Of a stretch of DNA of 64,000 bases, positions 21,071 through 30,984 are shown piece by piece (the first letter of the stretch is position 1; the number at the start of each line of letters is the position of its first letter). Under the pieces are notes generated by a model. It did no database searches and was not told the origin of the DNA. It saw only the letters and a program-made list of their open reading frames with translations. Origin of the DNA: Alentia gelatinosa (Eukaryota > Annelida > Polychaeta > Phyllodocida > Polynoidae). The stretch lies in NCBI GenBank assembly GCA_950022655.1, contig OX465584.1, positions 65,286,722-65,350,721 of the forward strand, given 5' to 3'. A program made the position numbers and the translations under genes.

Positions 21071-21364
21071 ATTTCAGATGGTGAGTGAAACTATTATTTC
21101 ATCCAATTATGAAAAGTGAAACTACGCAACACAACATGAAAGTGAAAGGACAGCGGCGAGGAAATGGGAATAGCAATTGATGGTGCATCAGGAATCCCCC
21201 TCATTAAGAAAACTGATGAAATAGGAATCACAAAAAAGGTGGACAGCTGTATCCATGGATGTAACAGCCAAAGAAGGGCAACTGACAGGTCCATCGAATA
21301 ATCAGGACAAACGAAAGTGAAAATATTCTGGTTAATTTGACAAGAGCTAACTTCGTCTAGAGCT

Positions 21365-21708
21365 ATGGAAACATGATGGTTGGTATTTTCCTGTCTGTCC
21401 ACATAGGAGGGAAAACTTCTACGGACACAAGGCCTATAACTATATAATCGAAACTGCCTTTTGATAGCAAGCCTAAACTTTTCGATATAAGGAAATCCCT
21501 GCTTATATTGTTAATACTTTTCAAGTACCATCTTCTATTTTCTTGTACCCTTTGGGAGTTTAGCAGGATATGCTGAACAGTTATGGGCACATTGCATGCT
21601 TGGCATAATGGGGGATTTTCTCCTTTGTTATGTTCTCTATTTTGGAGATAGAGTTGTTGGAGAGGTTGATGGTGTCAAGTTCTTATAGAGGAAACATTTG
21701 GAAGTTTA
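21365..21708 (-). pseudogene. LINE ORF2 C-terminal fragment
   Basis: Minus-strand frame contains GENPPLCQACNVPITVQHIL followed by LNSQRVQENRRWYLKSINN. C..C...P.T..H.L..C-type sequence is the cysteine/histidine motif after the RT/RNase H part of many LINE ORF2 proteins (Jockey/CR1-like). The last Cys is replaced (LNS) and a stop lies upstream, so it is degenerate. The family C element has inserted directly upstream (21709). Confidence 0.6.
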
Positions 21709-22475
21709 AGGGTGTCGTCCACCAACCACGACAAGGCTACGACAATGGCTTTCCGACAAGGTCTACGACAGCTCTACGATTGGAAGCCTTGTCTTAGTCG
21801 TGGTTGGTGGACCACAGTTCCCGACAAGAGGCTACGACAAGGCCACGACAGGCTGCGACATGAAGCTTGTCGGGGGCCTGTCGGGGGCCTTCCGACAAGG
21901 CTACGACAATATCGAACATGTTCGAATTTTGCTATGACTGAACCTTTGTCGTAGAGTGTTGTGGTATCCTCGATATCACTGTCGTAGTGTATCGGAACCA
22001 TGGGCGCCCTTTTTATGGCAACCAGCAACGTCTACGACACGCCCCAACACCGCTGTTCCGACACTGCTCTTCTCACGACAAGGCTGCGACAAGGCTGCGA
22101 TTGGAACTTTCATGTCGGCACTTCTCGTAGCCTTGTCGTGGTTGGTGGACACCCCCCTTTACGATAGCGTTGTCGGGGCGTGTCAGGAAGTGCATGATCC
22201 ACCAAAATTTCCTATCATAGACCTTTGCGACATGCTGCCGACACGCCATGACACTCCACAACAAGGGTCCAGTCATGGGGAAAATCGAACATGCTCGATG
22301 TTGTCGTAGCCTTGTAGGAAGGCTCCCGACAAGCTTCCAATCGTGGCCTTGTTGCGGCCTTGTCGTGGTCCACCAACCACGACAACTTGTGAACAAGGCC
22401 TCTAATCGTAGGCCAATCATGGATCTTGTCAGGAAGCCATTGTTGTAGCCTTGTTGTGGTTAGTGGATGCCCCCG
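21709..22475. mobile_element. Harbinger-like element family C, composite
   Basis: Left end GGGTGTCGTCCACCAACCAC, right end (inverted) GTGGTTAGTGGATGCCCCC. TTA flanks both sides (21706-21708, 22476-22478). The interior is full of CTACGACAAGG/CCTTGTCGTAG words in both orientations, and GTGGTTGGTGGAC recurs inside (about 21799 and 22138), so two copies may be nested or fused. No ORF. Confidence 0.7.
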
Positions 22476-22772
22476 TTAAGGGTCAGAGCTCGTATCCCAT
22501 TGAGCTTGAAATCAATTGATTCAATTGAACTCTGACCATAAACTTGATTGGGTTTCTGAATTCATATCACCCTTCACATTGACTGAGGGCTAACCTTTGT
22601 GACATAATCCCCCATGGAGTATTTTTCCTAAATATCTCATGGGCGTTGGATAAGAGTTCCCAACCTCAAGTCTATGGAGAAAAATATACCAGGGGTGAGA
22701 TAACAGCATTAATCAAGCTACTGTTTGCTGTATTATTTATGTAGTGCGTAAATTCCCGTCATGCTTTCTTGT
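22476..22772. other. Non-coding stretch between MITEs
   Basis: Nothing recognised; not repeated elsewhere in the window as far as seen. Confidence 0.4.
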
Positions 22773-23295
22773 TAAAGGCACATCGGACAATTTGGCTTGA
22801 AAATTAAAACCCATGTCAATTTTCTGAAAATTTAATATGATGATCTCTAAGTGCAGTAGAACACATATCTAACTTAAAAATCGGGGTTACCGTGCTAGTT
22901 TTGGATTTACAGATCAATGTTATGATAATTTTATATTAGAATATATAGAAATTCTAAACAGTTTTTTTCAAATAGTAAAACCCATGTCATTTTCCTTAAA
23001 CTTTCACAGAATTGATTATATATGTTGTACTACCTATTTAGGTTTTAAAAATCATAGGTCACCGTTCTTGTTTTTGAAAGAATTGAAGAAAACCATATTT
23101 CTCAGTACATTTCCTATGTAAATCAAGTACAGGAAAATTGGTGTATTTTACCCTTAAGATTGGATGAACTGGACAAAATGTTAAATTTCCTCCTAGAGAA
23201 TTAGAGTGCATCCCAAGAAACTACTTTTGACTAATAATTGACATTATTTAAAAATCACCAGGTGGCGCCACTGTGAATTGTAGGATATGCCTTTA
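22773..23295 (+). mobile_element. Family K MITE, complete copy
   Basis: TTAAAGGCACATCGGACAAT at the left; TTGTAGGATATGCCTTTA at the right. Internal marks: AAAACCCATGTCA twice, TTTCCTATGTAAATCAAG, and CACCAGGTGGCGCCACTG near the right end. About 520 bp, AT-rich, no ORF. Other copies: 52.03 (reverse), 60.92 and 61.75 kb. Confidence 0.85.
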
Positions 23296-23566
23296 GAGTC
23301 TGCTGAGTATTTCTTACAAGTGGAAAGGGGATATCCAGGCCGTATTGAATCCCGCATAACGCCCTGCCATAGAAAGACACCGGGCCGGAAGAGATGGATT
23401 AAGAGGTGTCACTCCTGTCACCAACTTCTTGTGGATCCGCCCATGCCTTTATTTTGAAGGAGTCGCGGCTCAAACAAAAAATCAATTTGGTTAACGTTTG
23501 TCAGGCGACTAAAAAGTACATAGACTGAAGTAAATCTCTCGATTGGAATTGGATGTATACATGAAG

Positions 23567-24395
23567 TGGGGTTCACACGAAAAGACTCATGTACCTGAGA
23601 CTGGTGTACTTCACACCTTTTCTCTCGTCTCAGACAATTCTCGTTTGGTAAAAAATTCTCATGGCAAAGTACTTTTATCAGTCTCAAGGAAAAATGGCGA
23701 ATTTGATTCACACACCAAGGACCTGTTTCAGTAGTCACGTGGCATTAGACCTAGATAGACATCAACAGTGGCACCAACAGTGCAAGCAACAGCGGAAAAA
23801 GACTAGCAAATATCAGAAGATCAAAGTGGCCAATCTTCTTCATATTCGGAACGATTATAGATTATATGTATCCCCGACCCATGTTAAAGTGTCATTGCTT
23901 AATTCCTACGAAAAGTGAGTGAAACTCTGTGTGTGATCGACTGCAATCTTGTGATCTGTCCATATGGTGTCAGAGATGCCATCTAGACATGTCACGAAAC
24001 TAGTGAAACAGGTCCCTGGTACATAATCTCAGACATAGTCACAGTGACCACTCACCTTGGGACTCAATTACCCTTGATGTGAAGGGTGTTACAAACATGT
24101 AATCATGCTTGCTGGCCTCCTATTGGCTAGGGCAGGTACATGGTCGCAGCAGGTCCATTTGTCTCACCAAAATGCCCCTATAAATTTTAAACCTGTTTAA
24201 AGTCAAAATCTCATGAGATTCTGTTCCTTGTTAGGGGTGATTGTCGCCGACAATTGCAAGGGAAAACATTTGTCCCAGCAAAATGGAACCCTGTCATTCA
24301 CACGAGGAGATTGTGTTCCAGTACCGAATCTCAACAGGACATGTCTCAGACAAACACTTTGTGAGGTACATGGATCCCACCGTGTGAATCCCATT
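23567..24395 (+). mobile_element. Family F element, copy 1 (interrupted by family E)
   Basis: Inverted ends GGGTTCACACG / CGTGTGAATCCC, followed by inverted ATGTACCT blocks. The sequence is collinear with 36.99-37.53 kb except for a 297-bp family E MITE at 23719-24015 that is absent there. Confidence 0.8.
23719..24015. mobile_element. Family E MITE nested in family F
   Basis: GGACCTGTTTCAGTAGTCAC at the left; GAAACTAGTGAAACAGGTCC at the right. The un-interrupted family F copy at 37.13-37.15 kb lacks it, which fixes the element boundaries to within a few bases. Confidence 0.85.
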
Positions 24396-24621
24396 TGATA
24401 TCAACTGGTTTCAGAAACCAGTGGCCATAGTAATATCCGAGTGAATGCTAGGATATTATATAGAGTCTAGTCCAAGGAGATTATGACCGCTTTTTTCTAA
24501 AACTAGTTTAAAGTGAGGAAAGATAAAATGGCCGCCGAATCTCATTAATAAATATGGGGCAGGCTGCATAGATATACTCCAGGTCTCCACATCTAGTTAT
24601 TTGTTTATATACACAATAATG

Positions 24622-24747
24622 ACTGGTTTTGTGTATGAGTGGCCGTAATCTCCGAGTAGTTGACGCGTAGTAATATCCGAGCGATTAGCGAGGATATTAC
24701 GTCGTCAACTACGAGGAGATTACGGTCATTCGTATACAAAACCAGTT
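24622..24747. repeat. Foldback element, family H, copy 1
   Basis: Arms of about 45 bp from ACTGGTTTTGTGTATGAGTG to its complement CATTCGTATACAAAACCAGT. The inner loop has GTAGTAATATCCGAGCG / CGAGGATATTAC, a second palindrome. Relatives: 28.21 and 54.69 kb. Confidence 0.8.
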
Positions 24748-25173
24748 GTTCTTGTATTTATTACCCATCTACAAGATTGATAGAAAATCTATTCCAATTA
24801 AACAGTTTCTGTAAGCCTTTTCGTTCCAAACATCACAGCACTGTCAAGTCTGGCAGTAATTCGGTGTACATACACCAATAATATAGTTTGCCATTAACCT
24901 ATACTTTAAGCATGCAAAGTGTAATATGACAGTGATTTCTGATGGTAAATGAGATTATTATGATTGATTCTAAATAATTAGCATTGAAGGAACATTCAAG
25001 AAACTTATTTTGAAGTACACAATAATTCAACCTCTTTATGAACAGGACTATTTTTCTGGAATCTCCAGGTAGCTGTTTCCAGGTGCCCTATATATTTCCT
25101 ATGGAGACTCCGTAATCGGTGGGTAATAAATATATAGACATGTATATCATATAATATTGTCAGTTATACATTA

Positions 25174-25232
25174 TGACTCACGTTAATTGAAGACGTGCAC
25201 AGAACTCCGGGTCCGCAGACCGTCTTAGATCC
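25174..25232. repeat. 59-bp direct repeat, left copy
   Basis: Identical to 25511-25569 (starts TGACTCACGTTAATTGAAGA, ends GTCTTAGATCC). The pair brackets the 32-bp array. Confidence 0.9.
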
Positions 25233-25235
25233 GGC

Positions 25236-25497
25236 GACATCCGGTAACGTACCTTATATAAAGTAGGGATGGGAGGTAACGTACCTTATATAAAGTGGGG
25301 ATGGGAGGTAACGTACCTTATATAAAGTGGGGATGGGAGGTAACGTACCTTATATAAAGTGGGGATGGGAGGTAACGTACCTTATATAAATTGGAGATGG
25401 GAGGTAACGTACCTTATATAAAGTGGGGATGGGAGGTAACGTACCTTATATAAAGTGGGGATGGGAGGTAACGTACCTTATATAAAGTGGGGATGGG
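25236..25497. repeat. 32-bp minisatellite, 8 copies
   Basis: Unit GGTAACGTACCTTATATAAA plus GTGGGGATGGGA; nearly identical copies. Each unit contains TATATAAA, a TATA-like word. Confidence 0.95.
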
Positions 25498-25510
25498 GGA
25501 GATCACTCAG

Positions 25511-25569
25511 TGACTCACGTTAATTGAAGACGTGCACAGAACTCCGGGTCCGCAGACCGTCTTAGATCC
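25511..25569. repeat. 59-bp direct repeat, right copy
   Basis: Exact copy of 25174-25232. The following sequence to 25850 is GC-richer with a short plus-strand frame that shows no coding support. Confidence 0.9.
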
Positions 25570-25857
25570 CCCTCTTACAGTGACTCAGTGCGCGGAGGTC
25601 AACACAGAAAGACGACGACGCCTTTTTCACGTCGTCCCCGGCATACCTCTGAGAAAGCGACACTCTCCCAGCAGGGATTTAGACGGTGTTTGCCTGAACC
25701 CGGATGCCGGGGGAGACCTGCATATTGACTGCCACCTCTTGACGGCCAGGACTCCCACAGACCCGGCACACGTGACCACAGTCTGTGGCAGGTCTGTGGC
25801 AAGTCTGTGACAAGTCTGTGGGCAATGGTAAGAATAAAATAACGGGGAGATTTAAGG

Positions 25858-26072
25858 GCAAAATCCACCAGGCCGATTTCTCACCCGATCAATTGTTCCT
25901 GGGCCCTTAAGAGGAAGCTCACATATTGTAATTTATTTAATTCTGATAATAATAGTTTAATAAATGACCATTTTTAAAGATTTGAGAAATTCTAGGGCAT
26001 CTGATAATAATCGGCGATTGTCTGGCTACGGAATCGGCTACCGTCGGTCCAGTGGAACACCCCCTTTAGGTA
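25858..26072. repeat. Dispersed repeat family N, copy 2
   Basis: Collinear with 2728-2945 (CAATTGTTCCTGGGCCCTTA, GAGAAATTCTAGGGCATC, GGCGATTGTCTGGCTACG). Confidence 0.75.
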
Positions 26073-26100
26073 TACAGCAAGATATGAATGATAGTCCTAG

Positions 26101-26337
26101 GCTTTATCCTACCCCTAATAAAAAACGCCATAGGCTTAACATGGGATTTGTTTGTTTCACGGGTGTGTCATAAAGTGTTGTTTATGCCACTACTTTCTGA
26201 TACTGAAAAAATATGGAAACGGGGTAGGATAAAATCTAGACGCCACTCGTTTGAGTTTGAGCTTATTTATGCCACGCATTTTGTTGGCTCCGTAATTTCA
26301 CGAGTTGAAGACGCAAACTTGTGACGTCTCTTGATAT
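26101..26337 (+). mobile_element. Double-hairpin MITE, subfamily G2, copy 2
   Basis: TATCCTACCCCTAATAAAAA at the left; hairpin 1 closes at GGGGTAGGATA; then TTATGCCACGCATTTTGTTG. The second hairpin is shorter than in the 20.5-kb copy, as if one arm were deleted. It abuts a G3 element. Confidence 0.75.
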
Positions 26338-26622
26338 TATCCTACCCCTAATGTAAAATCGCATATGCTTAACATTGAGTTTCCGTATGGAGTTTTATAT
26401 GCCACTAGTGGCATACAGAATTGTTATCACATAATATTCCAACATCGAGGAGACGGGGTAGAATAAAATCAAAACCTGATTCGTTTTAATCTTGGCCACG
26501 GCATGCCACTCCTGGAGTTTTGGCTCCGGACTTCACTCGGCATCGGCTCATGAAGTCACTCTGCCAAACTCCAGTCGTGGCATACGGTGGCCGAGATTAA
26601 AACTCATCCAGTTTTACGATAC
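26338..26622 (+). mobile_element. Double-hairpin MITE, subfamily G3, copy 1
   Basis: Starts TATCCTACCCCTAATGTAAA; hairpin 1 centres on ATGCCACTAGTGGCAT; hairpin 2 has TTTTAATCTTGGCCACGGCA pairing with GGCCGAGATTAAAA around GACTTCACTCGGC. Ends CATCCAGTTTTACG. Confidence 0.8.
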
Positions 26623-26637
26623 TACTGATTATCATCC

Positions 26638-26810
26638 TGGGGGCCATCCATAAAGTACGTACGCAGTGAGGGGGGCGTAACCAAATTTTAGAAATTTTGC
26701 GTATGCTCCCTCTTTGTTTTATTGCGTATAAGATCGGGAGGAGGTGGTGGGGGGGGGGGGGTGTAAACAATTTCAGAAATTCTGTGTACGTACTTTATGG
26801 ATGGCCCCCT
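26638..26810. mobile_element. Palindromic MITE with CATCCATAAAGTACGTACG ends
   Basis: GGGGGCCATCCATAAAGTAC at the left and GTACTTTATGGATGGCCCCC at the right are perfectly inverted. Inner AGAAATT blocks are also symmetric. Contains a G14 run near 26750. Ends of the type GGGxCCATxCATAAAxTACGT are common in invertebrate genomes. Confidence 0.8.
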
Positions 26811-26861
26811 ATCGATATACGTGTAGGGGAATACTTCAGGTGCGAGTGCAATACGAGTAAT

Positions 26862-27229
26862 TATCCTACCCCTAATAAAAAACCGCCATAGACTTAACAT
26901 AGGAAAATTTTATGTGGCAGGCCATGACATAAAGTATTTTTTATGCCACTTGAGTAATAACAATATTGACCAATCAGAGAGCAGGATGTTAGCTACTATG
27001 AAAAAAAGTTCTGTTGGTCATTGACTCAATATTTATCTTTTAGTAATACAAATCATAGACGAGGTAGGATAAATACGAAAGCGAACTCGAGTTAGACTTG
27101 TCAATGTCTATGCCACATTGGTCAGGTCTGCTCCTCACTACACTCGGCTATGCCTCGTGTAGTAATACGCGACCTTCCCGTCGTGGCATAAACATTGACA
27201 AGTCTAACTCTCGCTCGGTTTCTACTAAA
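26862..27229 (+). mobile_element. Double-hairpin MITE, subfamily G1, copy 2
   Basis: Collinear with 3244-3613, about 90 percent identical by eye; the loop reads CACTACACTCGGCTATGCCT. Confidence 0.85.
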
Positions 27230-27486
27230 TCTGTGGGGATTCCGGTTATACGACAACATTGTGAAATACTGGTATTGTTGCGTAGAAGTGTGGGGAATGT
27301 AATTCGGTAAATTTCAGGGTTTATTAAGGGGAACAGTTTGACGGCCAACAGCGTCCCTCTGACCCCGATCCTGCCCTGAATACTGGGAACTGGGGCTCCC
27401 TACCCATATATAGACGATAATCCATGGTTTTGTGTACAAATTGTGTACTATACCAAAAGAGTGTAGAATACAGTGGTGGAATATTA

Positions 27487-27785
27487 TCGTAAAACTGGAT
27501 GAGTTTTAATCTCGGCCACCGTATGCCACAACTGGAGTTTGGCATAGTGACTTCATGAGGCGAAGCCGAGTGAAGTCCGGAGCCAAAACTCCAAGAGTGG
27601 GATGCAGTAGCCAAGATTCAAACGAATCAGGTTTTGATTTTATCCTACTCCGTCTCCTCGATTTTGAAATATTACGTGATAACAATTCTGTATGCCACTA
27701 GTGGCATATAAAACTCCGTATGCCAGTCAGCGTGGCATACGGAAACTCAATGTTAAGCCTATGGGATTTTATATTAGGGGTAGGA
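27487..27785 (-). mobile_element. Double-hairpin MITE, subfamily G3, copy 2 (reverse)
   Basis: Reverse complement of 26338-26622, from CGTAAAACTGGATG to ATTAGGGGTAGGATA. With the forward copy it encloses the palindromic MITE and the G1 copy. Confidence 0.85.
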
Positions 27786-27892
27786 TAATGTGGAATTCTT
27801 TATCGCCCTGGTTGAGAAGTACACCTACCTACTCCCATTTCAAAAACTTAACCAAAAATATGATGTTAGAGGGTATACCCATTGCAAGATGA
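27786..27892 (+). pseudogene. LINE ORF2 C-terminal remnant
   Basis: MWNSLSPWLRSTPTYSHFKN ... ARstop: the WN.L ... FK tail ending at TGA/TAA as in other LINE ORF2 C-termini. The G3 copy lies immediately upstream and cuts the frame. Confidence 0.5.
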
Positions 27893-28205
27893 TAAGTGTT
27901 AATTTTCAAGACACAATTTTACGAGAGATAGTCCAAGATCCAAAAATTCCACTGAGCATTATATGTTGTATGTGTCTAAAGAAACTTTATATGTTTATAA
28001 TGACTAAAATGATTATATAGCAAGAGATGTATATGTTGTTGTTGCTCGGGTTAAGATGTGTAACAAAAGGAAGCCCGAAGAAATCCAGTGACTGTGAGAT
28101 ACCATGCTAACGGGTATCCTTTCATTGGCTCGTTTTATCTATAGTTACTTGTACACCAACGACCAGATTGTCAAAGAAGAGAGTACCAATAAAAAGTGAA
28201 TCAAA
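27893..28205. other. Non-coding, AT-rich stretch
   Basis: Follows the LINE tail and could be its 3' UTR; no poly(A) tract is visible. Confidence 0.3.
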
Positions 28206-28209
28206 AAAG

Positions 28210-28335
28210 AATCCATGGTTTTGTGTACATGCGGCCATGGCTTACATGTAGTAATACACGAGCGTAAGAGAGTGTAGTCCAATCCAAATCATGAGTGGAT
28301 TACAGAGCCGCCTGTCCACAAACCATGGTTTATTA
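28210..28335. repeat. Foldback element, family H, copy 2
   Basis: CCATGGTTTTGTGTACATGC and CTGTCCACAAACCATGGTTT are inverted; the loop has GTAGTAATACACGAGCGTAA. Confidence 0.7.
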
Positions 28336-28506
28336 TATTTATTATCCATTTTCCAAACGAAACCAAAACAAATGACATTTTATTGGTTATATTATTTTAG
28401 GACTACTTTTTACTCTATAACCGTATTTCCCGGATATATCATACCGACATGTCTTCTATGGCAACATATGTTAAGATTTTATTAATCTTGGTTATATATG
28501 ATAAAT

Positions 28507-28662
28507 ATATAACGACCCACCATGCTCGAACATGCTACAAAACTCGATGGGAATTGATGTTATTTACGGAACTCGGCCTGGGGCCTAATTTTGTAAAAGA
28601 CAAAAATTCCCTTATTCATTTTATAGCATGTACACCATGGACGGGCCTTTCTGTATGAGTAC
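28507..28662. repeat. Foldback element, family I, copy 1
   Basis: ACCCACCATGCTCGAACATG ... CATGTACACCATGGACGGGC inverted, with AAAACTCGATGGG inside. Related copy at 60.11-60.26 kb. Confidence 0.6.
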
Positions 28663-28672
28663 TAAAGGCCCA

Positions 28673-29323
28673 TTCCCACTTTGCGATTCCTGCCCCTTAG
28701 ACTACTGCCGGGCATAATTGCTGGAAAACGGCAGTCGCACAGCGGGTGGTAAAATATAGTCGGCGACTATGCGAACATGTTTGAAATGGAATCCCAAGAT
28801 ACTGGTGCCCTTTTTGAAGGGAGTCCAATTGCTGATTCAAGCCCGAACAATGGAGGGTAGGGCAATATAGTCACCAATGATTTTGCCTTTTTGCATTCCC
28901 ACTTGGTGACTCGGTAAGTTCTGAGAAATATTGGCTGATAGTCGGCGTTGGGTGCCCCCTGGATGCCCCAAAATCGCTTAAGCCCAGTTCCCACAAAGCA
29001 ATTTTGGGGCATTCATAGGGCACCCGTCGCCGACTATCAGCCAAAATTTCTAGGAATTTCATGAGTCACCAAGTGGGAACGCAAAATAGAAAAATAGTCA
29101 GCGACTATTGCCCTACCCCCCGTTGTTCGGGCTTGAGTCGGCGACTAGATTCTCTCTTAGAGCGACACCAGTCTCTTGCGATTCAATTTCAAACATGTTT
29201 GAAATATATCAGGGCATAGTCGCCGACTAAGCCTTCCCACCTGCTGTGCGACTGCGGTTTCCCTGCGATTATGCCCGGCAGTAGTCTCAGGGGCAGAAAT
29301 CGCCAAGTGGGAACGGGCCTTTA
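28673..29323. mobile_element. Large foldback, Harbinger-like MITE
   Basis: TAAAGGCCCATTCCCACTTT and (inverted) AAGTGGGAACGGGCCTTTA, with arms continuing over 100 bp (GACTACTGCCGGGCATAAT / ATTATGCCCGGCAGTAGTC type blocks, then AGTCGGCGACTA). A further symmetric pair lies inside (TGAGAAATATTGGCTGATAG ... CTATCAGCCAAAATTTC). No ORF. Confidence 0.8.
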
Positions 29324-29600
29324 GTGGGAACAGGCTTTAAGGTTACACTAATTATAACTCGGGAGAGATTCAGCATAGACGAGAGTGACTGTCAACACAT
29401 CCAAGGAGTGGCCCGGAAGGTGTGGGAACAGACTACATACATCTTTATCTCCATGGACGACCGACCGGCGGTATTTACGGCCCCAAGTGGGACGGATCGA
29501 TTAAACTCAATCTCAGGGAAAACCGAGGGTATGTCCCACTGATGAGATAGGATTATCAGAAAAGCTCATCTATGGAAAAATCTGTCCTCTGTCCTGCTCC
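29324..29600. other. Short unassigned frame
   Basis: A 72-codon plus frame (…FSIDESDCQHIQGVARK…) has non-repetitive composition, but no splice sites or family could be recognised. It may be an exon relic or chance. Confidence 0.2.
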
Positions 29601-30240
29601 GTGTCCTACACACGGCCGATACTCTCTGTCCTGCTGAGTATCCTACACACTCTCTGTCCTACACTACTCGGCCGTGTGTAGGATACTCAGCAGGACAGAG
29701 TGTCGGCAGCTCGGCCGTGTGTAGGACACTCAACAGGACAGAGTATCGGCAGCTCGGCCGTGTGTAGGACACTCAGCAGGACAGAGTATCGGCAGCTCGG
29801 CCGTGTATAGGACACTCAGCAGGACAGAGTATCGGCAGCTCGGCCGTGTATAGGACACTCAGCAGGACAGAGTATCGGCAGCTCGGCCGTGTATAGGACA
29901 CTCAGCAGGACAGAGTATCGGCAGCTCGGCCGTGTATAGGACACTCAGCAGGACAGAGTATCGGCAGCTCGGCCGTGTGTAGGATACTCAGCAGGACAGA
30001 GTATCGGCAGCTCGGCCGTGTGTAGGATACTCAGCAGGACAGAGTATCGGCAGCTCGGCCGTGTGTAGGATACTCAGCAGGACAGAGTATCGGCAGCTCG
30101 GCCGTGTGTAGGATACTCAGCAGGACAGAGTATCGGCAGCTCGGCCGTGTGTAGGATACTCAGCAGGACAGAGAGTATCGGCAGCTCGGCCGTGTATAGG
30201 ATACTCAGCAGGACAGAGTATCGGCAGCTAGGCCGTGTGT
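29600..30240. repeat. 43-bp minisatellite, about 13 copies, inverted start
   Basis: Unit TCGGCCGTGTGTAGGATACT + CAGCAGGACAGAGTATCGG + CAGC. Spacing is 43 bp (29711, 29754...). The first about 65 bp (29600-29665) hold the unit in reverse orientation (GTCCTACACACGGCCGATAC), so the array begins with a palindrome. Confidence 0.95.
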
Positions 30241-30330
30241 AGGGGACTCCTCCTGATGACACATTCTTGCGGAAGGTTACAATTCGTGCTGTGAATGTAC
30301 AGGAACCTGACGGTCACGGTCCACTTACTA

Positions 30331-30350
30331 CACCCCCCCCCCCCCCCCCC
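30331..30350. repeat. Poly-C run
   Basis: About 19 consecutive C; length may be unreliable in assembly. Confidence 0.9.
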
Positions 30351-30489
30351 ACTCCTTCACCTGTCTTCATGCCACTACAGTAGAACGTCAATCGTGAAGG
30401 TACACCGGAACTGGGGGCACTTTGTCCCAGAAAGGAACCCCTCGTTTCATGGATGTTTCACTCCGTAAGTTAGACCATCCTACTACGGT

Positions 30490-30937
30490 TACTGGAGAGC
30501 TCGACCCGAAACGAACTCGACCCGTAGTTGTCATGAAAACTTGACCCGTTTCGGAGAAATCGATTGGAGAACTCGACCCGTTTCAGATACTTGAGGATAA
30601 GGCAGTTTGATATAGATCTGAATAGTTAGATTTTAGACAAATAAACCAGTGGATATAGAAAATAAGTCCAGTTATGTTTAGGTGTAGGGTAAAAGTTTGG
30701 GATAGGGTTAGAGTTAGGGATAGACTTAGGGGGAGGGAAAGAACCCAGGAAAAACACTAATCAGAAGCCAAGATAACATACTTACTACTAAACATAGTTT
30801 GTATTCAGTTGTGATAAGATACTTGATTTGGGGAGATTTAAATCGGGTCGAGTTCGTTACGGGTCGAGTTGGTAAAACGGGTCGAGTTCGTTATGGGTCG
30901 AGTATATCACAGGTCGAGTTTTTTACGGGTCGAATCC
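30490..30937. mobile_element. Element P with ACTCGACCCG motif clusters at both ends
   Basis: Left end carries four to five ACTCGACCCG-like words; right end about six in inverse orientation (CGGGTCGAGTT). Between them TAGGGTTAGAGTTAGGGATAG, a degenerate telomere-like run. Partial copy at 60.27-60.56 kb. Confidence 0.7.
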
Positions 30938-30984
30938 TTCAGTATCTCCTAAAACACATACCACTGCAGTGAAAGGTGGTCGGC

